In this document: positions 34,263 through 44,438 of the stretch, piece after piece | Position numbering within the stretch: the first letter of the stretch is position 1 | Layout of the letters: each line of letters begins with the position of its first letter | Assembly (NCBI GenBank): GCA_002083365.1 | Contig: LVWS01000022.1 | Span: forward strand, 62,001-126,000 | Origin: Nitrospira sp. SG-bin1 | GTDB lineage: Bacteria; Nitrospirota; Nitrospiria; Nitrospirales; Nitrospiraceae | DNA length: 64,000 bases | Direction: 5' to 3' | Translations under genes and position numbers: made by a program | The notes under the pieces: generated by a model | Told to the model about the DNA's origin: nothing | What the model saw: the letters and a program-made list of their open reading frames with translations, nothing else | The model's database searches: none

Positions 34263-35540
34263 ATGACGGACCTCGCGGCTCCGCAATCGGACTATGGCCA
34301 ATCAGGCACAGTATCACTGCGGCGACTCACGCAGTTCGCTCGAGATATGGGAAACCCGACGAGCCTCCCCGTCACCACGGATGTTATCCTGTCCGGCCTT
34401 TCTGAGGTAGCCCGACATTCTCATGGGGTGCTGTATCTGCTTGATCGCGAACATGAACGTTTCCGTCTTGTGGTTCCACAAACGCAGGTCCCCTCAATCG
34501 CAGCGCCTCTTCTCGTTTCCATCAATCATCCCCTTGTTCAACAGTTGGCCCACCGCCAGGATATCCTTGACATCTCCACGTTAACCGAGTCCCTATCCCA
34601 GTCTTCGTTCGACCATTCGACAGAGGCTCAGTTCGCGGGTCTTCCCATCAATCTGGCCATCCCATTGTTGAATCGAGGAAGGTTGATCGCTTTCGCTTTA
34701 TTCCAATCCCAAAACGCTCCCCCTGCCTACTCTACTCATACCAAGGAACTCTTGGGCGCCATGGCACAAAGTGCAGCCAACGCGCTCGACGCTTTCCTGC
34801 TGTATGAGGACCTTCGGCAATCTCAGGCCCTCATGCGTCGAACTGATCGATTGCGTTCATTGGAAACCATCGCAGGAGGTTTCGCCCATGAAATCCGAAA
34901 CCCGTTGACGTCGATTAAGACTTTTATTCAGTTGGCCCCAGAACGTAAGGACGACGGTCACTTTATCGACGAATTCAGCCGAATTGTGCTCGATGATGTC
35001 GTTCGGATTGAACGACTGATTCAGGAGATACTCGACTACGCTCGGTACATGGAACCTCAGTTGACCGAGGAGGATCTGAACGAAATCGTCTCGTCCTGCC
35101 TATACTTCATCCAGGTGAAGGCCGATAGTCGCGGTATCAAGATCGAAAAAGATTTGGCGCCTGGACTTCCTCATGGCATGTTAGATCGGCAGCAAATTAA
35201 ACAGGTCCTGTTAAACCTGCTCTTGAATGCGATGGATGCCATCGGCGAAAAACCTGGAACTCTACGAGTACGGACCGCAAGACTCCCGCAAGCGGACGGC
35301 AAGCTGTGGTCTCAGATAGAGATCGAAGATACGGGCCACGGTATCTCAGCCGAAAACCTCGACCATATCTTTGACCCGTTTTTCACGACCAAACATGCGA
35401 GCACCCTCAACGAAGGAACTGGGTTGGGACTGACCATCGCTCATCAGATCATCCGAGAGCATCGAGGAGAAATACAAGTCCAGAGCACGGAAGGGATTGG
35501 AACGACCTTCCGCATCACGCTTCCCTCCCATCGGAGTTAG
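34263..35540 (+). CDS. Soluble GAF-type sensor histidine kinase
   Basis: 425 residues without membrane segments, so the signal is cytoplasmic. The first part (about 20-185) has the pattern of a GAF domain. The transmitter follows: H-box AHEIRNPLTSIK with the phosphorylated His near residue 210, N-box LLNAMDAI, G1 DTGHGIS and G2 GTGLGLT, all intact. The response-regulator gene starts 16 bases after the stop, so the pair form a two-component system of the NtrB/NtrC kind. The giant PilZ protein gene lies 99 bases upstream. Confidence 0.9.
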   Translation: MTDLAAPQSDYGQSGTVSLRRLTQFARDMGNPTSLPVTTDVILSGLSEVARHSHGVLYLLDREHERFRLVVPQTQVPSIAAPLLVSINHPLVQQLAHRQDILDISTLTESLSQSSFDHSTEAQFAGLPINLAIPLLNRGRLIAFALFQSQNAPPAYSTHTKELLGAMAQSAANALDAFLLYEDLRQSQALMRRTDRLRSLETIAGGFAHEIRNPLTSIKTFIQLAPERKDDGHFIDEFSRIVLDDVVRIERLIQEILDYARYMEPQLTEEDLNEIVSSCLYFIQVKADSRGIKIEKDLAPGLPHGMLDRQQIKQVLLNLLLNAMDAIGEKPGTLRVRTARLPQADGKLWSQIEIEDTGHGISAENLDHIFDPFFTTKHASTLNEGTGLGLTIAHQIIREHRGEIQVQSTEGIGTTFRITLPSHRS

Positions 35541-35556
35541 CACACAAGGAGTGATT

Positions 35557-36987
35557 GTGGAAAGCTCGGTTGTCCGGAAACGGGTCTTGTTGATCGATGA
35601 CGATCCCCGGGTCCGAGCCTCGCTCAAGATGGTTCTCGAACCGCTCTATGACATTCTCCAAGCCGGCGACGGACCTGAGGGGCTTGATATGTTCCGAAAG
35701 GATGAGCCCGACCTCATCCTTCTCGATGTCATTCTTCCGGGAACCGACGGCCTTGCCGTGCTTCAAGCACTGCGCCTGGAAAACAAGATGATCCCCGTCA
35801 TCATGCTCACGGGCACCAAGTCCGTCAAGACAGCCGTCGATGCCATGAAGCTAGGGGCGGCGGACTACCTCTCAAAGCCATTTGACGTGGACGAGCTCCG
35901 TATCGTCGTTGATCGAGTCCTGAACTCTTCTGAATTGGAGCGAGAGGTTAAGCAGCTACGTGCCCAAGTCGTCCAACGCTATGCCTTCCACAATCTGATC
36001 GGCAAGAGCCTGGGCATGCAGGACATCTACTCCAAAATCGAGCAGGTGGCCGACAGCCGCACTACCGTCCTCATCACGGGAGAAAGCGGTACGGGCAAGG
36101 AATTGGTTGCGCGAGCCCTGCACTACAACAGTTCCCGTCGAGAACGCCCCTTCATCGCGCTGAACTGCGCGGCCCTGCCTGAAACGCTCATTGAAAGCGA
36201 ACTTTTCGGCCATGAAAAGGGGTCGTTCACCGACGCCACGGCTCGACGCGTCGGACAATTCGAATTGGCGAATACCGGGACGTTGTTTCTTGACGAAATC
36301 GGCGATTTAAGTCCCCTTACCCAGGCAAAACTCCTCCGCGTCATTCAAGAACGCGAGTTCACGAGAATCGGCGGAGTTCAACCGATCAAGGTCGACGTCC
36401 GTATCGTGGCGGCGACAAACAAGAATCTTGATGATCTTGTTCGAAAAGGCCAGTTTCGAGAAGACCTCTACTACCGCATCAACGTCATTGCGCTCTTTCT
36501 CCCTCCACTCCGTGAACGCAGTGAGGATATTCCGCTTCTTGCGAAACATTTTCTCGAAAAACGGCTGGAAGAGGAGGGACGCGCCCAGATTGAATTCGGA
36601 AAAGACGCCCTGGAACTTCTAACCCGCTATTCCTGGCCGGGGAATGTTCGCGAGCTGGAAAACTTCGTCGAGCAAGCGTTCATCTGGTCCCAACATGCCT
36701 CACAAATCACTCCGGAGCACCTGCCGACCGTGATCAAGAACGACTCTCGTTCAACATCGCTTCGAGACGATACCCTCGCCGGTCGCATGTCGCTTGAAAA
36801 AGCCGTCATGGAGTTCGAACGGGAGATTATCCTCGATGCGTTAAAACGTACGAACTACGTGCAAACCCACGCCGCAAATTTACTCGGAATCAGTCGACGG
36901 ATGTTGAAATATCGTATGGACTCCCTTGGTATCGGCCGCCCGGACAATTCCCTCACCCAAGAGTCTGACCCTGCCATGCAAGAATGA
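35557..36987 (+). CDS. Sigma54-dependent response regulator (NtrC family)
   Basis: 476 residues: full receiver (LIDDD near residue 10, phosphoacceptor Asp near 56 in LLDVILPG, Lys in LSKPF), AAA+ domain with GESGTGKE and LFLDEIGDL, and a Fis-type HTH at the end. The sigma54 contact loop reads GSFTDA in place of GAFTGA, the same Gly-to-Asp change as in the regulator at 18054. The GTG at 35557 has AGGAG five bases upstream and is preferred to the longer open frame. It is cotranscribed with the kinase. Its targets would have -24/-12 promoters; I found none that I trust in the window. Confidence 0.92.
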   Translation: MESSVVRKRVLLIDDDPRVRASLKMVLEPLYDILQAGDGPEGLDMFRKDEPDLILLDVILPGTDGLAVLQALRLENKMIPVIMLTGTKSVKTAVDAMKLGAADYLSKPFDVDELRIVVDRVLNSSELEREVKQLRAQVVQRYAFHNLIGKSLGMQDIYSKIEQVADSRTTVLITGESGTGKELVARALHYNSSRRERPFIALNCAALPETLIESELFGHEKGSFTDATARRVGQFELANTGTLFLDEIGDLSPLTQAKLLRVIQEREFTRIGGVQPIKVDVRIVAATNKNLDDLVRKGQFREDLYYRINVIALFLPPLRERSEDIPLLAKHFLEKRLEEEGRAQIEFGKDALELLTRYSWPGNVRELENFVEQAFIWSQHASQITPEHLPTVIKNDSRSTSLRDDTLAGRMSLEKAVMEFEREIILDALKRTNYVQTHAANLLGISRRMLKYRMDSLGIGRPDNSLTQESDPAMQE

Positions 36988-37020
36988 CACACTTACATAC
37001 AAGAATGTCACACTTCTTCA
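36979..37020. repeat. Two tandem 21-bp copies at the regulator's 3' end
   Basis: CAAGAATGACACACTT at 36979 recurs as CAAGAATGTCACACTT at 37000, one period of 21 bases later. The first copy covers the stop codon of the response regulator. Two helical turns apart, it could be a binding site pair for the next gene or a chance slip duplication. Confidence 0.55.
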
Positions 37021-37149
37021 CTTATTTTCCTCCCCATCGATCGTTGGAATCTGTCCGATATCGCCATAGTAAACTACGTATAGTTGCCGACTCTCCAAGC
37101 ACCACTTTATATTGACAAACATCGGTAACCTATCAAAAAGGAACGAGAA

Positions 37150-38316
37150 TTGCTTGCTGCCACTGCGGATTGGAGTACGCTCACGAGTATGGTCACGGCT
37201 TCTTGCCCGACACAAGTACAGCCGACAGTCCTCGTTATTGATGATGAAGCGGGGCCCCGCGATGCCCTTAAAGTGATACTTCGCACCTTCTGCAATGTTC
37301 GCTCTGCAGAAAACGCCAAGACCGCCCTCGACATCCTCCGCCAGGCACCCATTGACCTCATCACCCTTGATCAAAAGCTTCCGGATCGCCACGGACTCGA
37401 TCTCCTCAGAGAAATAAAACGTCACCGCCCTGACGTGGAGGTCATTATCGTCACCGGTTATGGGAGCCTGAAGTCTGCCATGGAAGGCATCCGCCACGGA
37501 GCTGCGGGCTATCTGCTAAAGCCTTTCAACGTGAACGAACTGACCACCCTCATTCAACAGACGATGGACAAGAAGCGCCGACTCGACTTTCTCCGCAACT
37601 GCTTTCGGACACTACCGGAACTTTGGGGCTCGGAGGAGGAGAGCGCACGCGCATGGGACACGGTGAAGGCGAGATATGCATCGTTCTCCACCAATGCACA
37701 GGACGATACCGCTTTTCAGCAAGGCGATATGAACTTGCTTCCGCTCCTGTCGGATATTCTGGAGGCTACAGATCGTCACTTGCTCAATCATTCGAGCCGG
37801 GTGAGCTTTTATGCCACATTGATGGCCAGTCGACTTAATCTCACCACCCCCGAACAAAAATCATTGGCCCTGGGAGCCTTTTTACATGATATAGGGAAAA
37901 CGACCCTCTCATCATATAGGTTTTCAGAAGACCAGGTCCTTCCATCCGGTGAAGCATCTCCCTGCAAGGAACACGTTGACCGGGGCGCCCGGATGATTGC
38001 GTCGCTGGGTTTACCGATTGAGGTGAGGCAAATCGTGGCATGCCACCACGAGCGGTGGGATGGACAAGGTTATCCTCATGGTTTTAAAGGCACGGATATC
38101 CCCTTACTGGCTCGCATCGTCGCAATCGCTCAAACATTTGATCATTTGACCGCCGACACCCCCGGACGCGTCGTTCTTCCGTTGGAAGCTGCGGTCCGTC
38201 AGATCTCGCTTCAGTCTCATACGCAGTTCGATCCGCGGTTGCTGGAACTCTTCATTCAGGTCGTGAAAGACACTCCGGTCTCGCCTCCGGCCATGGACAT
38301 CGCTCCTGCTGCATGA
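37150..38316 (+). CDS. Receiver-HD-GYP response regulator (RpfG-like)
   Basis: 388 residues: receiver (about 25-145; LVIDDE, phosphoacceptor Asp in ITLDQKLPD, Lys in LLKPF), a linker, and HD-GYP (about 190-370) with HDIGK and HHERWDGQGYP intact, so a c-di-GMP phosphodiesterase switched by phosphorylation. The TTG at 37150 has AAAGGA eight bases upstream; an ATG at 37189 is the alternative. It follows the kinase/regulator pair after 162 bases, which suggests the same signalling route. It stops one base before recN, which faces it. Confidence 0.9.
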   Translation: MLAATADWSTLTSMVTASCPTQVQPTVLVIDDEAGPRDALKVILRTFCNVRSAENAKTALDILRQAPIDLITLDQKLPDRHGLDLLREIKRHRPDVEVIIVTGYGSLKSAMEGIRHGAAGYLLKPFNVNELTTLIQQTMDKKRRLDFLRNCFRTLPELWGSEEESARAWDTVKARYASFSTNAQDDTAFQQGDMNLLPLLSDILEATDRHLLNHSSRVSFYATLMASRLNLTTPEQKSLALGAFLHDIGKTTLSSYRFSEDQVLPSGEASPCKEHVDRGARMIASLGLPIEVRQIVACHHERWDGQGYPHGFKGTDIPLLARIVAIAQTFDHLTADTPGRVVLPLEAAVRQISLQSHTQFDPRLLELFIQVVKDTPVSPPAMDIAPAA

Positions 38317-38317
38317 T

Positions 38318-39997
38318 CTATTCATGCCCCCCGGCAATCAACTCTGCCGCCGCGGATCGAGTCTTTTGAGTGATTCGCTCCCCCCCCAGCATGCGCGCAA
38401 TTTCCCCTTCACGACTTACCCCGGTCAATGCACGTACCGTCGCCACGGTCCGCCCCTTCACTTCAGACTTTTCCACCGAGAAATGATGTTGAGCTTGAGA
38501 AGCAACCTGCGGGAGGTGCGTAACGCACAACACTTGATGGTATCGGCCCAATTCCCTCAGCCGTTTCCCGATCGTGGCCGCGACCGCTCCTCCAACCCCG
38601 GTGTCGATTTCATCGAAGATCAAGACCGGCACGTGATCAACATCGGCCAGGGTAGATTTCAACGCCAACATGACCCGTGACAGTTCGCCGCCCGATGCCA
38701 CACGGGACATCGGCCTCAAGGGTTCACCGGCATTGGCGGACAGCAAAAACTCGACACGATCAGCCCCATCAAGGCCATAGCGTTCGTCAGACCCGCTCGG
38801 CGAGACTTGGACGAGAAACCGCACCGAGCCCATTTTCAACTCGCTGAGCTCTTTGCCCACCAGTTTCGTCAATCGCTTGGCTGCTTCAGCACGCTTTTCC
38901 GAAAGCGACCGGGCCAGCCTGGAGACATTCTGTTCTTGGGTCCGAATCTGACGATCATATCGATCGAGTTCGATATCCGACTGCCGAAGCCGCTCAAGTT
39001 CCTGCGTGACTCGACACTGAGTCTCCAGGACGGCTTCGATGGTTCCCCCATACTTCTTTTTCATCTTCTGGATCACGGCCAGGCGATCTTCGATCGCACC
39101 GAGTCTCATGGGGTCGGCGTCCAAATTCTCGGCGTACCCGCGAATGGAGTCGGCGACTTCCTTCAAAAGCACTTTCGCTTCAGAGGTAAATCGAACGGTA
39201 CCTTCCATCTCAGGGTCGATCTGAGCCAGCTCTCCCAACACTCGCTCCACCGACACCATATTCACCAAGATACCGTGAGCATCACCCTGAATCAGTTCCT
39301 GAGCTTCCGATACCAGCTCAGCCAGTCGCCGTGCCCCTCCCAACCGACGCCGTTCAGCTTGCAGCGACTCTTCCTCCCCGATACGGCAGGCGGCTTCATT
39401 CAGTTCCTGCTGCTGGAACGTCAACAAATCCTCTTGTTGGGTCCGCTGCTGGAGAGCCGCAGCAAGCCCGGCGCGTTCTTCACGGCAGCGGATCCACTCG
39501 CGATGAGCCGATCGATATTGAGACCGCAAGTCCAGTAGACGGCCGAAGGCATCCAGCACCTCGAGCTGAGCGGAGTTGGACAAGAGCGACTGCTGGTCGT
39601 GTTGACCATGCATATCGATGAGCGTACCGGCAAACTCGTCCAGCACGTGAACCGGACTTAAGACTCCGTTCAGGTACACACGGTTTCTTCCCGAACGGGC
39701 AATGATGCGCCGAATGATGAGCTGAGAATCGTGCGGCCCCAGGATTTCCTGATCCCGCAGGCGCTGAAGAAAGGGATGCGTGAGAGGAATGTCGAACGAC
39801 GCTTCAAGCAGGGCTTCGTCTTCGCCGAATCGAATCTGGTCGCTTGAGGCCCGTCCACCGACAAGAAGAGCTACGGCGTCGATCAACAGGGACTTACCGG
39901 TCCCTGTCTCGCCGGTCAACGCGGTAAACCCTGAGTCCAGGGTCAGGCTCAGGTGCTCGATCACGGCGAAATTGGTGATACGCAGCTCAGTGAGCAT
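38318..39997 (-). CDS. recN: DNA repair ATPase RecN
   Basis: SMC-like protein of double-strand-break repair, 559 residues as usual. It has the N-terminal Walker A GETGTGKS, a central coiled-coil region (about 150-350), the ABC signature ASGGELSR, and Walker B with FDEIDTGVGG. The start ATG is at 39997. It is convergent with the receiver-HD-GYP gene and is not part of an operon here. Confidence 0.95.
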   Translation of the reverse strand: MLTELRITNFAVIEHLSLTLDSGFTALTGETGTGKSLLIDAVALLVGGRASSDQIRFGEDEALLEASFDIPLTHPFLQRLRDQEILGPHDSQLIIRRIIARSGRNRVYLNGVLSPVHVLDEFAGTLIDMHGQHDQQSLLSNSAQLEVLDAFGRLLDLRSQYRSAHREWIRCREERAGLAAALQQRTQQEDLLTFQQQELNEAACRIGEEESLQAERRRLGGARRLAELVSEAQELIQGDAHGILVNMVSVERVLGELAQIDPEMEGTVRFTSEAKVLLKEVADSIRGYAENLDADPMRLGAIEDRLAVIQKMKKKYGGTIEAVLETQCRVTQELERLRQSDIELDRYDRQIRTQEQNVSRLARSLSEKRAEAAKRLTKLVGKELSELKMGSVRFLVQVSPSGSDERYGLDGADRVEFLLSANAGEPLRPMSRVASGGELSRVMLALKSTLADVDHVPVLIFDEIDTGVGGAVAATIGKRLRELGRYHQVLCVTHLPQVASQAQHHFSVEKSEVKGRTVATVRALTGVSREGEIARMLGGERITQKTRSAAAELIAGGHE

Positions 39998-40205
39998 AGC
40001 TGCAACGGTGGCACGACCAGCGAGCTACCAAAGCCTCATAGGGAGACTCAACATCTTATGTTATGCACGCTGAAAGCCTTGCAGAAACAGCGGGCTTCAT
40101 GCCGCGATGACCGCTCAGCACAGTCTCATCCATGAAGTGATGGAGATCTACGCTTGCGTACTCCTGAGAAGGAGCAAAGCCGAATGCCCTCTGCCGCATC
40201 GTGCG

Positions 40206-40553
40206 CTAGGCGGTCCCAGCGTGCTGAGCAAGCAGCGAGTCGATCACTTCTTTGAATTGACGTTTCGGTCTGGCACCCACCAATTTCTCCACCGGCTGAC
40301 CGTTCTTAAAGAACAGAATGGTGGGAATACTCATTACTTGGTAACGGCCCGCCACCTCAGGATTCTCATCGGTGTTCAATTTTCGAACCTTCAGCTTCCC
40401 GGAGTACTCTTTTGCCAACTCATCGACGATGGGAGCCACCATTTGGCAAGGGCCGCACCACACGGCCCAAAAATCGACCATGACAAGTTCCGAGGCTTTC
40501 ATCACTTCGGCATCCCAAGTGGAATCTTCTACTTTCAAGGCGTCACCAGCCAC
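40206..40553 (-). CDS. trxA: Thioredoxin
   Basis: Cytoplasmic dithiol carrier with the WCGPC active site (as AVWCGPCQM) and a cis-proline in SIPTILFF. From the GTG at 40553 it has 115 residues; that start has GAGGGAG upstream and gives the family length, while the ATG at 40583 would add ten residues. It is last in the leftward set accD-folC-lptD-trxA and is the likely electron donor of the BCP peroxidase at 23959. Confidence 0.93.
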   Translation of the reverse strand: MAGDALKVEDSTWDAEVMKASELVMVDFWAVWCGPCQMVAPIVDELAKEYSGKLKVRKLNTDENPEVAGRYQVMSIPTILFFKNGQPVEKLVGARPKRQFKEVIDSLLAQHAGTA

Positions 40554-40639
40554 GTCTGCTCCCTCCTTCAGGGTTGAGATCATCTACAGAGGTTACCGTG
40601 GCATGGTACCCCACCACTGTTTTTAGTGTCAAACACGGA

Positions 40640-43114
40640 TCACCGTACGGTTTGAATCCCGACAGGTACAGGCGCGGGACCGACCTCGGAAGTAGGCGGA
40701 GGAATACCATAGGGTCCTCCAAGGGTCGCCCAAGGCAAACCACGTTCACCCCACAACAGGGGACTCAAGAGCGATCGCATGACAGCCGTTCCGGCACTTT
40801 CCGTCCATCCCACCCCGGTGAGGCTCAACATGAAGCTGTATTGTTCACGATCCGGGAATTTCAAGTAATAGAGTCCCACCGACCAACATCGGCAGGGGTT
40901 CTGATACAAGGCGACCACGTCCAACTCCGGACTTCTTCCTGTCCTGACGTCATAGTAGGCCTTGGCGCCGAACGTCCAACCCCAAGGCGTGCGGAACGCG
41001 CCACCCATGGTTAGAAACTGAATTTCCTTCGTCGGAGCAAACACCTCGTTGAATGAGATCGGGTTCCACACGTCACCTCGCCTGACCCGATTGCCCTCTC
41101 TCGTAAACCGCTGTCCCACCTCAAAATACCAGTTGGTCCCTTCTTGGAATCGAAGGTCCGTGTTGAATTGACTCACCCCCGGTTGATAGGGATCGAAGAA
41201 CGCGTCGATCGTTAGATACCGATTGATCGGCGGCCGGAGGGCCCAGGCTTGCGCGGCGCGTCCGACCACCGGAGTGGCCAACCATGCCGGCGACATCAGC
41301 GTCGGCAGATTGTTGCCGATCACGGCCCGCATCCAGATGTCAGAGAACTTCTTACCCTGAATGGACACCGTAGCCGGCTCAAGCGGCTGGGTAACCGACC
41401 CTAGGAAAGGGGCGACTCCTGGTGTGAACTCCCGCGCCTGAGTCTGCACGTCGCCGACATGATAGCTCTGGGCCACTGTGAGATCGAGCCAGTTAAAGGC
41501 ATTTGTCCTGTCTGACTCCAACACACGGCTGCGCAGCATGTAGGTCAGTAGATTCTTCTTCTTCAAATCATCGACTTGATCGATCTTCACCAACCGGGAT
41601 TGATCGGTCGTCGGAACGTACTCATACGTGATCGTCGGTTCGATCGTATGCAGAAGACTATTCCCATCGGCAAGTCCGAATCGGCGTGACAACTTGGACG
41701 TGACATCCACCCCCAACCAAAAGGTTTCTCGATGCTCACCCTCCTCTGATTGAGCTCCCCGGCTGTAATAGGTCTCTCGGAACTTCGCTTGCGGGCGAAC
41801 TCCGATCATATGCCCAAGATCGATCATATCCGTCGAAATACCTGGAACCACATCAAACCGATTGAGCGTAAACCCTTGATCTCGATAAAAGTTGACGTAG
41901 TGTCCTTCCGTCCCGAACAAGACGGGCGAATTGAACAATGAGACGTAGGGAAGACTGTAGCCGGCCTCGGGAAGGCGCTGGAACGTATCCGTGCCTCCAG
42001 CTTGCAGCGGTTGCAGATACGAGCCCAAGAGATAGAGGTTGCCGTAAGGCAAGCGTTGAGTGGCCAGGAGGTTTGATTCGGTGCTCGGTAAGGCTCGCAG
42101 TATTCCTGAATTGCTCAACTGCTGAAAATAGTTCGGGTCTGTGACCAAATTGGCGTTGGCTCGGAGCAGCAATGTATCGGTGAAATATTGCGTATGGCTT
42201 CCGATGAGCGCAGCACGCGCCCTGTTGGATTCTTCTCCGCTGTCGGTGACTCCGGCGACATTGGGAAGCTGCGTCTGTTGGAGATAGCTCACATACCACT
42301 TCCCCCGAGATCGTCGGTCCAAGACATATCGATATTCAAGGTCAGACCCAACCCCCAAGTCACTGTAGTATGACGGAGTGACGGTCAAGTCTTGGCTCGG
42401 ATTGATCGCCCAAAAGAAACTTTGCTTGACGTTAAATCCGAATCGATTGTCATAGCTGGGAGTAGGAATCAGAAATCCGGTTTGTCTTCTGGTCATGGGA
42501 TAGGAGAAGGTAGGCAAGGGAATCGTGGGAACATCGAGGATGCAGAACCACCCTCCCTTGAACCCCAACGTGTCCCCTATGGTCATATCCAGATCCTTGA
42601 ACCGGAATCGCCAGGCCGGTACTTCTCCGTTTTGAGCATCACAATTCGTGAAGCTGCCCTCTTTGGCTCGGTAGTGGTATTCGGAGAACCTTTGCATGAG
42701 GCGGCCGGATATGGATGAGTTGGTCAGGGGAACGTAGAGCTGTGCGTGCGTCGCGACACCGGCCTCCGTATTGATATTGAGTTCCATCCGCTCGGCCGAC
42801 ACGTCGGCCTGGGGATCCGTCAAATGAACATGGCCGATGGCGGTGAGAATCCCCGGCAAGGCTTGAATCGTCGCGTGGTCAGCCGTCAGCTTGATCGTTC
42901 CCTGCTGTATCACGACCGATCCGTTCGCCTCATAGATTTCTTGATCCTGTCGATAGTCGATGCGCTCCGCCGTAATATCGAGGGGCGCCGTTCCGGCGGA
43001 CGACGTACCGGCACCTGTTCGGTTGTCCGCCGCTGATCCCGGAAATGGGAGGAGAGTGAGGAGGGCGAGGATGAGAATGACCCGCCGGCAGACCCACGCG
43101 AGAGGATCCGCCAT
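40640..43114 (-). CDS. lptD: LPS-assembly outer membrane protein LptD
   Basis: Inserts lipopolysaccharide into the outer leaflet of the outer membrane. 824 residues with a signal peptide, an N-terminal OstA/LptA-like jelly roll (about 45-150, LDITAERIDY...) and a long C-terminal beta-barrel. This shows the organism has an LPS outer membrane. The start at 43114 follows the folC stop by one base, so translation is coupled. The gene upstream is folC, the one downstream is trxA (86 bases). Confidence 0.92.
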   Translation of the reverse strand: MADPLAWVCRRVILILALLTLLPFPGSAADNRTGAGTSSAGTAPLDITAERIDYRQDQEIYEANGSVVIQQGTIKLTADHATIQALPGILTAIGHVHLTDPQADVSAERMELNINTEAGVATHAQLYVPLTNSSISGRLMQRFSEYHYRAKEGSFTNCDAQNGEVPAWRFRFKDLDMTIGDTLGFKGGWFCILDVPTIPLPTFSYPMTRRQTGFLIPTPSYDNRFGFNVKQSFFWAINPSQDLTVTPSYYSDLGVGSDLEYRYVLDRRSRGKWYVSYLQQTQLPNVAGVTDSGEESNRARAALIGSHTQYFTDTLLLRANANLVTDPNYFQQLSNSGILRALPSTESNLLATQRLPYGNLYLLGSYLQPLQAGGTDTFQRLPEAGYSLPYVSLFNSPVLFGTEGHYVNFYRDQGFTLNRFDVVPGISTDMIDLGHMIGVRPQAKFRETYYSRGAQSEEGEHRETFWLGVDVTSKLSRRFGLADGNSLLHTIEPTITYEYVPTTDQSRLVKIDQVDDLKKKNLLTYMLRSRVLESDRTNAFNWLDLTVAQSYHVGDVQTQAREFTPGVAPFLGSVTQPLEPATVSIQGKKFSDIWMRAVIGNNLPTLMSPAWLATPVVGRAAQAWALRPPINRYLTIDAFFDPYQPGVSQFNTDLRFQEGTNWYFEVGQRFTREGNRVRRGDVWNPISFNEVFAPTKEIQFLTMGGAFRTPWGWTFGAKAYYDVRTGRSPELDVVALYQNPCRCWSVGLYYLKFPDREQYSFMLSLTGVGWTESAGTAVMRSLLSPLLWGERGLPWATLGGPYGIPPPTSEVGPAPVPVGIQTVR

Positions 43115-43115
43115 G

Positions 43116-44414
43116 CTACCCACGAATCGGTGATAACCCACAGCCACGCACCGCCGCTTTGATATCTCCGAGGAGCATCAGCGATCCGGCGATACAGATC
43201 AGGTCGTGAGGCATGGCACGGCTTCTGGCGGTTCTCAGAGCGTCCATGGGGAATATGGCCTCAAGCACCGGCCCGTGCCATTCGCGAACAGTTGCGCGGA
43301 GCTCTTGAACGCTGGCAGACCGTGCGAGACTCGCCTGCGTGAGCACAATTTCCGACACGAACGGCAACAGGGGAGCGATGAATCCCCGGTGATCTTTATC
43401 ACGCATCATGCCCCACACCAGAATGATCCGAGACCCGGGGTGATTGATGGAAAACTCTTCGAGGTATCCCCCGAGGGCATGTGCCGCGGCCGGATTGTGG
43501 GCGCCGTCGAGCACGACTCGAGGATCTTCATCGATCGACTCCAAGCGACCTTCCCATGAGACCGTCTGCAGACCGTCACGCACGGCCGACGCTTCTGTGC
43601 CGATCCCCGATTGACCCGCCGCTTCAAGGAGCGCCACCGCACAAGCGGCGTTGTCCCACTGATGACGCCCCGTGAGACCGCAGGTGAGCTCCTCATACGC
43701 GTGATTCACTCCCCGATACGTCAGTCGATTGGAGCCGGTTCCGTCGATGTGAAAGTCCCGGCCAAGCTGCCATAGGGGGGCCGAACGATCCCGCGCGATC
43801 CGGCGGAGCACCTGTTCGGCCTCCCGTCCCATCCGTCCGATCACGACCGGCACGAACGGCTTGATGATTCCGCCTTTTTCAAACGCGATCGCTTCCTCCG
43901 TGTGCCCCAAATACTCCTGATGATCCAACCCGATCGTCGTGATCGCGCAGGCCGCTGGTTGCTCCACGACGTTCGTGGCGTCGAAGCGTCCCCCCAACCC
44001 GACCTCCAACACGGCGACATCCACCGCCGAGTCCGCGAAGTAGAGGAACGCCAGCGCGGTCGTCATCTCAAAAAACGTCGGTTCGAGATCATCGTGCAGG
44101 GCGGCCCGCAATCGCGCCATCAATTCCTCGACGTGAGTCTCCGAAATCATGCCCCCATTGACGCGAATCCGCTCCCGGAAATCGACGAGGTGAGGAGACG
44201 TATAGAGCCCCACTCGCCGGCCTGAATGTTGAAGAACCGAGGCAACCATCGCCGCCGTCGAACCTTTGCCGTTGGTGCCTCCGATATGAATCACGGGCAG
44301 GGTTCGATGAGGATTGCCGACTCGGCTCAACAGCACCTGCATGGTCTCCAGGCCCAGCTTGATACCGTGCTTCTGGAGCGCATAGAGATACTCGATGACG
44401 GAGGAGTAGCTCAT
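43116..44414 (-). CDS. folC: Folylpolyglutamate / dihydrofolate synthase
   Basis: Adds glutamate to dihydropteroate and to folates. Mur-ligase type ATPase with GGTNGKGST near residue 48, a central FEMTTALAF and HQEYLG, and the C-terminal VLDGAHNP. 432 residues. The ATG at 44414 is preferred to a TTG two codons earlier; neither has a good ribosome binding site. It starts 24 bases after accD, a common pairing in bacteria. Confidence 0.95.
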   Translation of the reverse strand: MSYSSVIEYLYALQKHGIKLGLETMQVLLSRVGNPHRTLPVIHIGGTNGKGSTAAMVASVLQHSGRRVGLYTSPHLVDFRERIRVNGGMISETHVEELMARLRAALHDDLEPTFFEMTTALAFLYFADSAVDVAVLEVGLGGRFDATNVVEQPAACAITTIGLDHQEYLGHTEEAIAFEKGGIIKPFVPVVIGRMGREAEQVLRRIARDRSAPLWQLGRDFHIDGTGSNRLTYRGVNHAYEELTCGLTGRHQWDNAACAVALLEAAGQSGIGTEASAVRDGLQTVSWEGRLESIDEDPRVVLDGAHNPAAAHALGGYLEEFSINHPGSRIILVWGMMRDKDHRGFIAPLLPFVSEIVLTQASLARSASVQELRATVREWHGPVLEAIFPMDALRTARSRAMPHDLICIAGSLMLLGDIKAAVRGCGLSPIRG

Positions 44415-44438
44415 CAACAAGCCGGGAGGACGCAGAGG

